64,000 bases of DNA from Cucumis sativus (Eukaryota > Streptophyta > Magnoliopsida > Cucurbitales > Cucurbitaceae), in the NCBI RefSeq assembly GCF_000004075.3, contig NC_026657.2:30350408-30414407 (forward strand), read 5' to 3'. The notes beneath the pieces are model-generated. The model did not search any database. It saw nothing but the letters and a program-made list of their open reading frames with translations, and was not told where the DNA came from. Position 1 is the stretch's first letter. Each line of letters opens with the position of its first letter. Made by a program: the position numbers and the translations under genes. This document shows, in pieces, positions 34,830 to 48,564 of this stretch.

Positions 34830-36969
34830 GGACGTGTGACAAATGTAGAAGCAGAGCTAAAATCCACATTCGCTTCTCGTCAACGACGAGCTACTGAGCT
34901 GATTGTCGCCGCTTACCAAATCTGATCGCAACCAGCAACCTCAATTGGTGTTTTCAAATATCATAACGCGATTGATCAACAAATAACGAGACTACTTCTA
35001 AATTACTGGTTTGCTATAAAAACTTCTGATCTGATGCAGAGGGGTAAAATTCCAGCTCGAGCTTGTTTCCTCGATGTGTGATCTCTTCAAGTTTATGCGC
35101 ATGCGGCATTCGCCAGTTTGCTGACCGAAATCGATACGCACCGACGATATCTCCGACGCCGGTTGTCCAATAGTTAGAGAGAATTTTGTGCTTTATCCAG
35201 AAAAGAACAAAAATGAGAAAGGAAAGAGATGAAAAAGCATAGGTTATCAAGTTTAGTTGCGTATTGGAATGACGTGGCGATCTTGGGTCAATCTGATTCG
35301 GGGTTTTTTCTTTCCCGAATTAACTCAATTAACGTTACGATCTTATCTCATCAATTTATTCCCATGTTTACTATTTTCATTTAGTCCTAATGGTTTTGTT
35401 TTTATGTATTGGTTGTGTTAGGCATATGATTTAGATTGTATTTACTTCTCATTTTTTGTAATTAGACAATCTATTTAATGAATAACCTAAATTAGTTTAA
35501 TGACCGTTTCAACCTTAAATGTGTAGACATATGAAGATTGGTTTGATGGAATGTTTTCGTATTTATTAGTTTTATGGACATATCAATATTGGTAATGAAG
35601 TTATATTGAGGATGAATGTGTTTATGAATTTGTAGGATAATATAAGTCTCCATAAGATATAATTCACTTTTCTTAATTAGATTGGCTAAATCTATAACAA
35701 GGTATAAAACTAAAAAAAAAACCTTAATCTGTTATATACTAGTTTTGGTGAGTATAGATAGATGTGAATAATAAGATAGAGTTAAAGATAGATAAAAACA
35801 AAATTATTAAACATCCTTTCATGTCAATTATGCTAATATTATTGTCGTCCATAAAATTTCAATTCCTATGTTAGCAAGAGAACAACATTTATTTATCAAT
35901 ATATTTATGGACTGTATGCATGAGTATGATCGATAACAATGTAAACGATGCAGTGTGAAGGGATAATTTTGAAAACCCCTTCCAACAAGTATCTAACAAA
36001 TCATTAGGTTTGAGATGTTTTCCTCAAATGCAAGTTTTTGTGGTAATTATAAAATTGTAATGTACATCCAAATATACGAAGTTTTGTTAATTAGTAATAT
36101 ATGAATATATGTGTATACGTTAAACAATCTTGATGCAACTTACAAAATGTACGAATAATAACTTAAAATTCGATACGTTTTTATAGATTGGTTGAAAGTA
36201 AATTTTTATTTTTATATACAAGATATGTTATTTAAATGACTAATAATACAATTAAATAAAAAATGTAAATCTAAATCACATAATCATATGAGTTCTATAA
36301 ATACGTAAATTAAATCGAAAAACACATACCACCGAGTTCATACTAAAAGTTTTTACACCTTAGATATATATTTTATGTATTCGTATTCAATTAATATACT
36401 CAACTCTCGTACTTTTCAAATTATATATATGCACATAATGCATGTGTTTTTACCCAAATCCAAATTAAAGAAAGTGTAGAATGTCTAAACATATAAACTT
36501 TGAACTCATACTAAAGTAGTATGAATAAAAAGGTAGTCTTATATCACAATCCACCTATTACAATAATCAAACAATTAGAATGGAGTTTGACACTGCAACA
36601 ACTTACTTGTTTGTCCACCCCTATGTATATCTTTCATATCTCTTTGAATATAGTAATTAGAATATTTTATACGTTAGTCATTCAAACTAATTTCTGCTAA
36701 GTTGGTGATTTTAAGAAAGGAAAGTTAAGCAAATTATAAGTTAAACTTTCATATTTGTTAGGTCTCAAAATTGATTTTATAAACTTATAATAAACAAATC
36801 AAGAATGTTTTCGACTTCAACTTTTGTACGTAGTACGTCAACCATTTATAAAACTATTAGATATTAATTATATAGGCCACGAGCAACTTGGTTAATACTT
36901 CATAGGATATATCCAAAATTAGTGAATTTAAAATATTCAAACAAACTGCTTATAGAGTGGTCTAGTGTG
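34830..36969. other. Intergenic region between divergent UPL7 and LEA genes
   Basis: The UPL7 5' leader and promoter lie at about 34830-35260 and are relatively GC-rich. The rest is AT-rich with no recognisable feature until the LEA promoter. Confidence 0.55.
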
Positions 36970-37182
36970 ACACGTGGCTGAATATGCTACACGTGGAAGT
37001 CAATCACCGCAAAGCATCAACCACCGACCTCCTCCATAAAACGGGACGTGTCATCAGCCACGGGGACACAAGCAGCTCGACTACGTGTCGTTTGAATTCC
37101 GACGAACGCGTGGCCTCCCACTAAACGACGTGTCGTCTTCACAATGACCGTATCAAAAACTACTCAATCGATGACTATATAA
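36970..37182 (+). promoter_or_regulatory. ABA-responsive (ABRE-rich) promoter of the LEA gene
   Basis: Six ACGT-type or related elements lie within 165 bp: ACACGTGGC at 36970, ACACGTGG at 36989, ACGTGTC at 37046, 37083 and 37128, and a CE3-like ACGCGTGGC at 37106. A TATATAA box is at 37176-37182, about 110 bp before the ATG. ABREs bind ABI5/ABF bZIP factors, so induction by ABA, drought or seed maturation is expected. Confidence 0.85.
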
Positions 37183-37291
37183 CTCTAACGGCAAATATCA
37201 ATCAGCAAAGCGAGAAAATTCCGACAAAAATCTAGACAGAAGATCGTCATAGAAACCATATCGCATTAAGAGAGTTTCGGTGGAAATTTCA

Positions 37292-39326
37292 ATGGCTTCG
37301 TCGAAGGAAATGAAGAAGGAGAGAGCAGAGGTGGCGGCGAGGATTGCTGCTTCCGATCTGAGAGACATTAACAGAGAAGAAGAGAAGCAGGCAGCGGCGG
37401 CGCCGTCGAAGATAGAGAAAAATGCAACTGTGGAGGTCGTAGAGGCGGACCGGCCGACGGTGCAGGACCAGCAACAGAGACCTGGCGTGATTGGGTCAGT
37501 ACTGAGGGCGGTGCACGACACATACGAACATGCTAAGGAAGCGGTGGTAGGAAAGAGCCATGAAGCGGAGGAGCGAAGCCGAGAAGCGAAGGATTGGTCG
37601 GCGGAGAAGGCAAGAGAGACAACGGAGGAGGCAAGGAGGAAAATGGACGAGTACGGAAGTGCTGTTGGGGGAAAGGCGAGGGAGACGAAGGAAGCTGTCG
37701 GAGAGACAGCAGCGGCGAGAAAAGCAGAGGAATACAAAAATTACACGGCAGAGAAAACAGCGGAGGCTAAAGGAAAGGCCGGCGAGTATAAGGACACTGC
37801 AGCAGAGAAGGCGAGGGAAGCGAAGGATGCTGCAGCGGAGAAGGCGAGGGAAGCGAAAGATGCAGCGGCGAGAAAAGCAGAGGAATACAAAAATTACACG
37901 GCAGAGAAAACAGGAGAGGCTAAAGGAAAGGCCGGCGAGTATAAGAACACTGCAGCGGAGAAGGCGAGGGAAGCGAAGGATGCTGCAGCGGAGAAGGCGA
38001 GGGAAGCGAAGGAAGCAGCGGAGAGAAAAGCAGAGGAATACAAAAATTACACGGCAGAGAAAACAGCGGAGGTTAAAGGGAAGGCCGGCGAGTATAAGGA
38101 CACTGCAGCGGAGAAGGCGAGGGAAGCGATGGATGCTGCAGCGGAGAAGGCGAGAGAAGCGAAGGAGGCGGCGGCGAGAAAAGCAGAGGAATACAAAAAT
38201 TACACTGCGGAGAAGACGGCGGAGGCTACAGGTAAGGCCGGCGAGTATAAGGACACTGCAGCGGAGAAGGCGAGGGAAACTAAGGATGCAGCAGCGAGAA
38301 AAGCAGGGGAATATAAAGATTACACAGCGGAGAAGACGGTGGAGGCTACAGAAGCCGCTAAAGGAAAGGCTGGTGAGTATAAGGATGCTGCAGCGGAGAA
38401 GGCGAGGGAAGCTAAGGATGCTGCAGCAAGAAAAGCAGGGGAATACAGAGATTACACAGCTGAGAAGGCGAGGGGAGCAACGGAAGCGGTGAAGGAGAAG
38501 GCTGGTGAGTACAAGGATTATGCAGCGGAGAAGGCAAATCAAGCGAAGGAAAAGGCGGCGGAGTATAAAGATTACACAGTGGATAAGGCGAAGGAGACGA
38601 AGGATGCGGCGGCAAGAAAAACAGTAGAGTATAAAGACTATGCAGAGGACAAAGCGAGGGATACGACAGATTACACGGCAGAGAAGGCGAAAGAAGGGAA
38701 GGACACGACAGTGAGCAAACTTGGGGAACTGAAAGATTCAGCAGCGGATGCTGCAAAGAGAGCAATGGAATACTTTACCGGAAAGAAAGAGGAAATCAAG
38801 GAGGGAGCATACGAAACAAAAGATGTCGCTAAGGTGACTACAAATTATTTATTTATTTATTTTGTGTTCTTGGCCAAAACTTAGAATTTGAGTGACAATG
38901 GAAGATTGCAAACAAAAAGCTTGGACTAATGGCAGGAATGGCAGGAAAAGATGGGCGGATCAGAGGAGGATACAAGAAGGAAAATGGAGGATTTAAGGCT
39001 GCAGGGGGAAGGAAGGAGGGGCAGCACAGAAGCAGCAAAAGTCACACTTGAACGTAATAGGTAAAGGAAACAGTTTCATCACTCAACCATTCAATTCTAG
39101 AATCTGTAGTTTCATTTACAATGTGAATTGTATGGATTGTTCTATTGCCAGAGGCCGTGGCGGGGAGGGAGCGGTGGTGGTAGATTTGGAGGAGACACGA
39201 CCGGGTGCGCTGGCCTCGACTTTGAAGAAGGCAGACGACATGGCGGCACAGACGTTTAACGATGTGGGTCGAATTGACGACGAGGAGGGAGCTGTGCGCT
39301 CAAAGGATCGTCAAGGGAAGATGTGA
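37292..39326 (+). CDS. Group 3 LEA protein (LEA_4 repeats, ECP63/DC8-like), three exons
   Basis: Exon 1 is 37292-38833. Exon 2 starts at 38936 or 38945 (both AGs keep the frame) and ends at 39060. Exon 3 is 39152-39326. This gives about 610 aa. The start [16 protein letters not shown] is the first ATG. The first 120 residues are charged and conserved ([20 protein letters not shown]). About residues 140-480 consist of 11-residue LEA_4 motifs such as [11 protein letters not shown], which are disordered in solution and become amphipathic helices on drying. The tail reads [20 protein letters not shown] and ends DRQGKM, as in embryonic LEA proteins of the DC8/ECP63 type. The role is protection of proteins and membranes during seed desiccation. 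It sits behind a strong ABRE promoter. The acceptor of exon 2 is uncertain. Confidence 0.9.
37781..38371 (+). repeat. 153-bp in-frame tandem repeat in the LEA gene
   Basis: Units starting GGCGAGTATAAG begin at 37781, 37934, 38087 and 38240, exactly 153 bp apart (51 codons, about 4.6 LEA motifs). Related starts follow at 38372 and 38504, 132 bp apart (44 codons, four 11-mers). The copies are very similar, indicating recent unequal exchange. Confidence 0.92.
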
Positions 39327-40767
39327 ATCTGATGCGAAAATTTTAAAAGGGGGCATTCTGTTTGTTGATCATATGATCTTTTTTTTTTGCTTTTTTTTTT
39401 TTTTTTAATAATGATTTTCATATTTTAGAAGCGTATAGTTCCTGCTTTCTTTTTTTGGACCTCCTTCGGTTCCTTTATCTAAGAACTGTGTAACAAAAGA
39501 AAAATGTTGATGTTAATGTTTAGTAGATCCAATTACTATGGTGTTTGGTACAGAGTTGTTCTTGGTAGTAGCTTTTCCTGAGAAATGATTTGCAGATTGC
39601 TTCTCAAGATAAGTCAGTCGTGTTTCAGCCAATTTGAACTTGTAATATTTTTTTCAATCATACCTAAAGAGAGAACGATGAAAGACATTAATTAGTCAAT
39701 TAGGGTGCTGCATCGAAGACTAGTGACACGATGGTGCTCGTTATCGAGGCTCCCAATGGTGGAATTAGGTCTCTTTCTTTGTGGATCAAGACTTATTCAT
39801 AGTGCGTCAAAACTAATGGTTGACCATGTAGAAGCTCTTGTTGGAGTTTGATCACCTTGAAAATGAGTTACGAACCCTTTGTTGATGTTATAATCGAAGG
39901 GTTTATTGAAGATATTTTTCACATTTCTAGAGTGACTCCCGCTACGCAAATAGAGTTAACTTGAAGAACGATCCTCCAATATAACTCATCTATATATGAA
40001 GCTTCCTTTTTCCTATACGTCATTTGTGTATTTGGTTTGGTTATTTTTACTCTAGTAAATTATATATTTAAAAAGGTAACAAAGTTAGTACATAAAATAT
40101 TGATTAATTTCCCCACTTTTTTTTTTTACCTTTTTTGTTCCAAGTTTTGAGGCCTATTTCTTTTTAGTTATACTCATCTAATCCTTAAATTACGACTTTT
40201 TAAGCTTTGGATCTTCCTAAGATTAAATATTTTTCATTTATAATGTCAAATTTTAATTGAAAATAATTACATTTTCAACGCAAGCAAGCAGTTTAATTAA
40301 TCATATTTTGTTTAATTGATTTAAATTCACTATCGTTGATTAACACTAGAACGACAAATAAGCATTTTAGTAAAAAAAAAAAAAAAAACTCGGGATAATG
40401 CAAATATTGATTTATTGAATACAAAATTCCAATTTTAGTAATTAAATCTCAAAAAGTTAAAGATAAACTTGGTCCATTGTCACCACAAAATGTTTTTTTT
40501 CTTCTCCTTTTCTTGATAACTTCTACTATAGAATATTTGCAAAATTCGTTTACTAGCATATATAACAATACTCTTAAAAAATCTGTTTTTATGATAAACT
40601 TCGTCATATTTAAAAATTTTAAAATATTGCCATAAACCTAATTATCAAGATTTAAATATTGGTCACAAATAGTAGAATAAATTTTGTTATATTTACTTTT
40701 TTTTTTTTAATGTTGTATAGATTTGCTACCCACCTCTCGGAGTGAGTCAATTTTTCTCGCTGTTTGT
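39327..40767. other. LEA 3' flank and spacer
   Basis: The LEA 3' UTR region with a long T run lies near 39378-39405. The remainder is AT-rich with no gene seen. Confidence 0.5.
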
Positions 40768-40859
40768 AGCCCAAGCCCAAAGAAAGAGTCAGGCCCAAAA
40801 TATTGTCCAACAATTCCAATATAACCTACCGATTCAGCAGGGTTTTGTCTCTAGGGTTT
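40768..40859 (+). promoter_or_regulatory. Site II and telo-box promoter motifs of eL24
   Basis: GCCCAAGCCCAAA (two inverted TGGGC site II elements) starts near 40769 and AGGCCCAAAA lies at 40791. A telo-box, TAGGGTTT, is at 40852-40859. This combination is typical of plant ribosomal protein genes and is bound by TCP-class factors and Pur-alpha-like proteins. Confidence 0.75.
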
Positions 40860-40904
40860 CATCATCAACACAGCGCGGCAGGAAGTTAAGCATCACCAGC
40901 GGCC

Positions 40905-42727
<1,823 letters not shown>

Positions 42728-45700
42728 TCACATATTTTGGTTTGTTTTGGTATTTAAATTGGCAAGTTTATTAGATAGGACATGTGTTAATTTGGAGTAC
42801 TTCACGTGTTATGAGAAGTTATCTGTATTAATTGATTAACTTGTTGTGGCCTTAGTTGGTTTTGGAAAAAGTTTTACAATCGAGCAATGCAGTTATTTTT
42901 TGTTTGAGTTCTTTCATTCACATGTTACTCAATTTTGTGCTGCTATGGAGAGGCTTTCATCATGCATTTTTTTACTATTTAACCACTGGGAAAGATCTTG
43001 TGTTCACTGTGTAATTTGAAGTTAGTGACATTAGATGAAACCTTTGTAGCCAATCTAATTTAGCCAATGTTTGCTAATTAGTTGATAAACACGACTTTCA
43101 CCAGCATTTCGGGCAATAAAAGCCATCAGAATAGCATTTATTTTTCAATACTTAGTGTTGCAACGCAGTGTACGATTGAAATGGTTAGACAGTGCCAATG
43201 TTTTCATTGGATACCCATTCTTCAGTGGTACTAAAATTCCTACTATTCTTCAATCTCTATTCATTATTTTGGTGTATTCCCATTCCAAGATATTTAATGC
43301 ACTGAAAATAGGATGAATGTCTCATTTTTCGTTGTTTGTTGTTAGTTTTTTCCTTCTTTTCCACATGTGGCCTAGTTCAACTAAGTGTGAGTAGCGTGTG
43401 GACACGAAGTTGACGATGTTATTATAACCCTTTGACACATTGTTTTCCTTTCCATCTAGATTCCATAAAGCTGAACATGTTCTTAAAAATCATGTTCATT
43501 CTATTAAAACATTTTTCTTTACGTAACAATATACAACAGAGATTGTTTTGAAATTCTACGGAAGCTTTTTTTAATAAAAGAATAAAAAAGACAAACAAAC
43601 AAAACTAACAGAACATATGGACATAAGTTAAAGTATCATGCTTTAGTTTTTCAACTTTCATGCATAGTGTCTAATATCTTTCATTCACCACAAAAGACTA
43701 AATAAAATACTATTAGAAAAAAGGTTGTTGAAGGAATACAAAATCGACCGATCAAATATATCTTTTCAATTTCATCCCCTTTTCTTTTGATGTAATCATC
43801 TAGGAAAATTGCAATTGATGACTATTTTAGCAATGATAATTAAGGATATGGCAACATTTTTAAAAAATTGCAAATATAGCAAAACTATCATTGATAGACT
43901 TGTATCGCTGGTAGACTTCATATGGTGTGTCAGTGATAAACCAATATTTGCAACATGGTCTATCAGTGATAGACTTATATCATTGATAGAATTGGACAAA
44001 TTTTGCTATATTTGCAAAAAAAAAAATTAAATTGTGTTATATACTTTATTAACTTGAATTTAATTGCTAAATTTGCAACTATCCCAATTATCTATAGAAA
44101 AATCTATTTAATGTCCGAGAAAACCAAGACATTCAGGTTAGATTGTTGAGTTTAGATTAAAGGTTCTAAATTTGTAATTTAACTTAGTAGTGTCAATTGC
44201 ATCCCGGGCGTGACTTGTTTATCGTTGGTTTTTCACCTCATACTACCACCGCTCACTTGATCTGTTAAGAGGATGAGATTTGGTGTGGTTTTTGGTTTTT
44301 TTTTTTTTTTTGTATGGGTTTTGGTAGCCATTAAGAATTTTTTTTGGCTTTGTTTTCGAAGATTAATTGGACTTTGATTTAATGGAGTATTTGGACTAAT
44401 TTTATGGACTGTTCAGGAAGATCGGGTTTTGTTTCCGACGACATTTTGCTAAGTAATTAAAGCATTTAAGTTGGATTAATAATAGGCATTTTGATAGATA
44501 ATTAAAATTGATAATAATTGTGTTATGTTTAGATTAATTTAGGAATTGTATTTCAAGCTAAGGGGTTTTATTGCTTGAACTTACTCTTGAGGTAAGAAGT
44601 TTACTATCCGATTCTCAATTGCATCAAAGAGGGATTGTCATACTTGTAAGCAAACATATTATCCTTTTTGATCTCCAACTTTCTTGGCTCTATATCCTTC
44701 TAAACATTTGGCATGAACTTAATGACAAAAATGTTCAATGGTAAGTCTAAGACTCATGCGATCTCCCTGAATCGGATGATACGATTATTGACATTGCTTT
44801 TCGAAATTCTAACGACGAACTTTTTTGTAACTGTGATAACTTTTATTGTTTTAAACTGAAAAACTTTCCTCTAAACTATTTTCCTCCATTGATGTCCTTT
44901 ATCACATATCATCAATGAAGTATCTTTATTTATTTATTTTTAGAAAAACTTTTTAGTTTCTTGTCCAAAAGGTCTCTTAGTTAACATCTTAATAAATTAA
45001 TCAGACATCAAATATTTTAAGACTCGTAAATGCTCTCTTCTATTTTATAGCTCATAGAAGTTTCAATTTTAAAAACTAAAGAACAAACTATCAACTCAAA
45101 ACTAAAGACTATCAATTTATTATTAAACATGAAACTGAAAGTTTAGAGATACTAAACCAACACATTTCCAAGTTTAAGAACCACATATGCACAAATTCAA
45201 ACTAGTTCAAAACATTATATATTAGACATTTGTTTTAAAGTATAGAAAATTAACTTAAAATTGTTATCTCTATCCACACAAACTCATCCAAACATCCAAG
45301 AAAAAATGAAAGAAATAAAAACCCTAATCATGGGGAATATATATATATATATATATATGAATAATCTTCATCAAATTAGTGAACACAAAAGAGAAGTTCA
45401 ATTTTATTAAACTGGGATCTTCTTAGATCAGCACAGAAAGTTCAGATCATATAACCTCAACTCTTTCTTAATAATTCTTTTTCCCATAAGTTATTTCTTA
45501 AATTTTTCCCCCTCATATATTTATATATATAAATTCAAAACCAGATTTGAGGTGGTATGATCTGAACTGTCCAAACGGATCTCTAGACTCCAGGATATGA
45601 TATTAGAAACACTGTCAAATTTCAAAAGTATTCTCTAAACCCTAATTTAAACTCTCACTTCACAATCTTAACTTTTTCTTCAAAAAAAGAAAAAAAAAAA

Positions 45701-45804
45701 AGAAAAAAGAAAGAAAGAAACTAAGTTGGGAGACATTAAAACTTGATTTTAAAAAAAAAAAAAAGCAAAAAAGGGCAAAAGGGACGAATTAAAGCACACA
45801 AAGT
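42728..45804. other. Intergenic region between eL24 and the HD-Zip gene
   Basis: Contains the eL24 3' UTR, a foldback element (43868-44017), an (AT)n tract at 45339-45358 and A-rich runs near 45680-45770. No other gene is seen. Confidence 0.55.
43868..44017. mobile_element. Foldback/MITE-like element with TATCANTGATAG cores
   Basis: A perfect 17-bp inverted repeat (ttgcaaatatagcaaaa at 43868-43884 and its complement at 44001-44017) bounds about 150 bp. Inside are palindromic cores ctatcattgatag (43886), ctatcagtgatag (43960) and tcattgatag (43980). I associate repeats with this core with cucurbit genomes. Confidence 0.7.
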
Positions 45805-48564
45805 CTACTGGGGATGGTAAGAGGATGGGAGAGAACCCCAGAAAGCTGGGGACATAGGGTTGTACTCCTCAGTGTTAAACACATAGTTGCATTGCTCTGG
45901 TGGCGTCGTGTAGTGGTTTGCCGCTGCCACGGCTGCTGCTGCAGCTACCGGTCTTGGCTTGCTCGAGCAGCCAGCTCCTACCGAGGTGCTTTCCACTGTC
46001 TCCTCCCCCGACAAGTCGGTGTACACCGTTGACACTTGGTTCCTTGCAGCTTGAAGCTCTCTCAGCATGCTCTTCAGCTTCATTACCTGCAAATGTGTTA
46101 AATTGGTGATATAATTAAATTCTCACCATCCTCCACACTTAAATTTTTCAGGTTGATTGATAATTTGATGAACAAGGTACGGGTACATGATCAAATTTCT
46201 ATAGTATATATCATTTTCTCTCCCTTAGGTGCATTTAGATATCTCAATTAAGTCTCGAATTAAGTGTTATGATTGTATTTAGAAATATTAGATCTTTGTT
46301 AAAAGAAAGTTAAATTGGAGTTGGTCTTGAGCTTATCCATTTTTATTTTCTTTGTATCCCTTGTTTACCATCAAGGGATATTATTTTCCAAGTGATCACC
46401 CTACTAGTGATCTCGTCCGGTATATTTTAATGAAAAAAACTCATAAAAATAATTCTTTTTCCAAACATTCTTAAAACAACACCAAACCTTTCGTATTTCA
46501 AAAGCAATGAGATCATATCAAGAGGATGATGCTCAATTAAAGTTAAAGTTGAGGCTCATACCTTTGAAGAGGAAATGATTCCTTAACAAGTAGTTTAATC
46601 TATCAAATAACCCTAATTTTGATACCAAACTTTTTAAAATAAATAATCTTAGGGAAGAAAAGAAGAATGGAAGGATTATATAAATATGCTATTCAACAAT
46701 CCAATCAACTATTATTTCAGGGGGCGAAGATATTTCAATAATAACAAAATTTGAAAATAAAAAATAATTAATGATAAATTGCATGGTCTTTTTGTGTATT
46801 ATTTCCATAATCACTAATCCATATCATTATCTATTGTCCTGTTTTTCATTAATTTTAAAGTAAAAAACCCAAAGCTCATATTGAATAATAAAAGATTTTG
46901 AAAAAGAACGTAAATTTTCTTAATGAACCCTAATCTAATTAATTAAAGCTTTAAGATTACAAATAAGTTTTGATCATTAAAAGGTACATTACCAAAAATT
47001 AACTTTCATAAAGTCAATCATTCAAAACATATTTTTGTTATAAAAAACACAAGCTATTTAATTTTTTCAAGCACTTCTCACGATTTTCTTAAATAAACCC
47101 TAGTCTACATAATGAAAGCTTTAAGATCACAAATTAAGATTATCTCAAAGGAAAAAGGCAATTATCCTAATTCTCTTTCTTTAAAAAAAAAAAGAGAGTT
47201 AAAAGGGAAAAAGAAAAAATAATTAAACTAATTTTCAGAAATAATCCTATAAAACTCCAATAATTTCTTTAAAAAAAAAGCCTAGTTCAGTGAAAGCTGT
47301 AATTTGAGATCTTGAAGAGAGATTATTCAATTGGTGAGAAAATAGATTATTCAATTGGTGAGAAAATAGATTAACCTTTCACTTAACCACAAAAGGTCGG
47401 CCCTAATATAATAATCTCCAAACACTCCATTCATAAATCAAGAAATAATATTTTTTAGCAAACCCTAATCCAGTTAAATAAACCCTTAATTGAGATTTTC
47501 ATAAAAGATTTGAAAAAAAATGATTCATTTTTTTTTCCCCACAACTTAAAACCCTAAAAAACACCAACCCTAACGCAAACATATCAACACTTTATAGATC
47601 AAGGAAAAAAATACAAAAGAAAGTTTTTTTTTTTCCTTACCTCTTCTTGAAGCTTATGTTTCTCTCTAGAAATGGCATCAAACTCCTGTTTGAGAGTATC
47701 ATAGAGATGCTCGAGTTGCTTTGCCTTCCACCTTGCACGACGGTTCTGAAACCAAACTGCGATCTGACGAGGCTGCAGACCAAGTTCCTTTGACAGCTTC
47801 TGTTTACGGTCGGGATCGAGCTTGATCTCCTCCTGGAAGCTTCGTTCGAGCGACTCAAGCTGCTCGCTGCTCAGCCGCTTCTTCTTCTCCAAATTCCCGT
47901 AGCTGTTCATATCCATCCCTGGAACCAACCCTTGCAGCACTGTCTCCGACGCCCCCGCCATGGCCGAATGCTTCACATCTACGCCTGAAACTTTGGACAA
48001 TAATTTTACCTTCTGACTCACTCTATCAATATATTCACACACACAATTCGTTATTTTAAAATTTTGTTTTTTTTAAAAAAAAATCTTAAGCGATCTAAGT
48101 ATTAAATTATCTCCATTCTTCCTTCTTCACTCGCTGCTACATGGATCTACATGAGATTCAACTCCGAAGATATAAAACAGTTAAGAAAAACCACCTTTGT
48201 CTCGGATCTTCAAATTTCGAAGTTGTGAATGACAGTTTTTAGTTGAAAACAACACAAAACACACAAAGAGTTTACGACACATAAGCTTTTTCTCCAAAAA
48301 AACAAAACCCCATTAGAAAAATGCCACGAAAAACCCTAAATTAGTAGAAAAGTTCAATTTTTCCGATCTGGGTATCACTATTTTCAAATTTTATAAACAA
48401 CTAATACCCCCCCTCCCAAAAAAAAAAAAAAATCTCGAGAACCCTAAAATGATGTAGAAATATTTACCCTGAAATTGTTCAAGATTATAGTTATAAAGAA
48501 ACCCAAACGAAGATTCAGGAGCTCGAGAAACAAACGGTCTGAAACTTCCTGTAGCCCATTCCAT
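45805..48564 (-). CDS. HD-Zip class I transcription factor, LMI1/ATHB-51-like (three exons)
   Basis: Exons are 48564-48468, 47984-47641 and 46086-45805, totalling 723 nt, or 240 aa. The N-terminus is [11 protein letters not shown]. The homeodomain is at about residues 66-121 ([20 protein letters not shown], then [18 protein letters not shown]). The next 40 residues form the leucine zipper ([21 protein letters not shown]). The C-terminus is Ala/Ser-rich and ends with an aromatic [13 protein letters not shown] motif. Class I HD-Zip proteins bind CAATNATTG as dimers. The MEW start and the homeodomain variant [10 protein letters not shown] point to the LMI1/ATHB-51/ATHB-22 clade, which controls leaf margin and lobing and meristem identity. 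Clade placement is an inference. The gene is intact, with a 1.55-kb second intron. Confidence 0.92.
47321..47368. repeat. Perfect 24-bp tandem duplication in HD-Zip intron 2
   Basis: The unit starting gattattcaattggtgag occurs twice head to tail, at 47321-47344 and 47345-47368, without a mismatch. Confidence 0.9.

Noticed and set aside
37560..38492. 310-codon plus-strand ORF in the second frame
   Set aside because: It overlaps the LEA repeats and exists only because the repeat unit lacks stops. The LEA frame matches a known family.
37496..38542. 348-codon minus-strand ORF
   Set aside because: Antisense shadow of the LEA repeats, with no known family or promoter sign.
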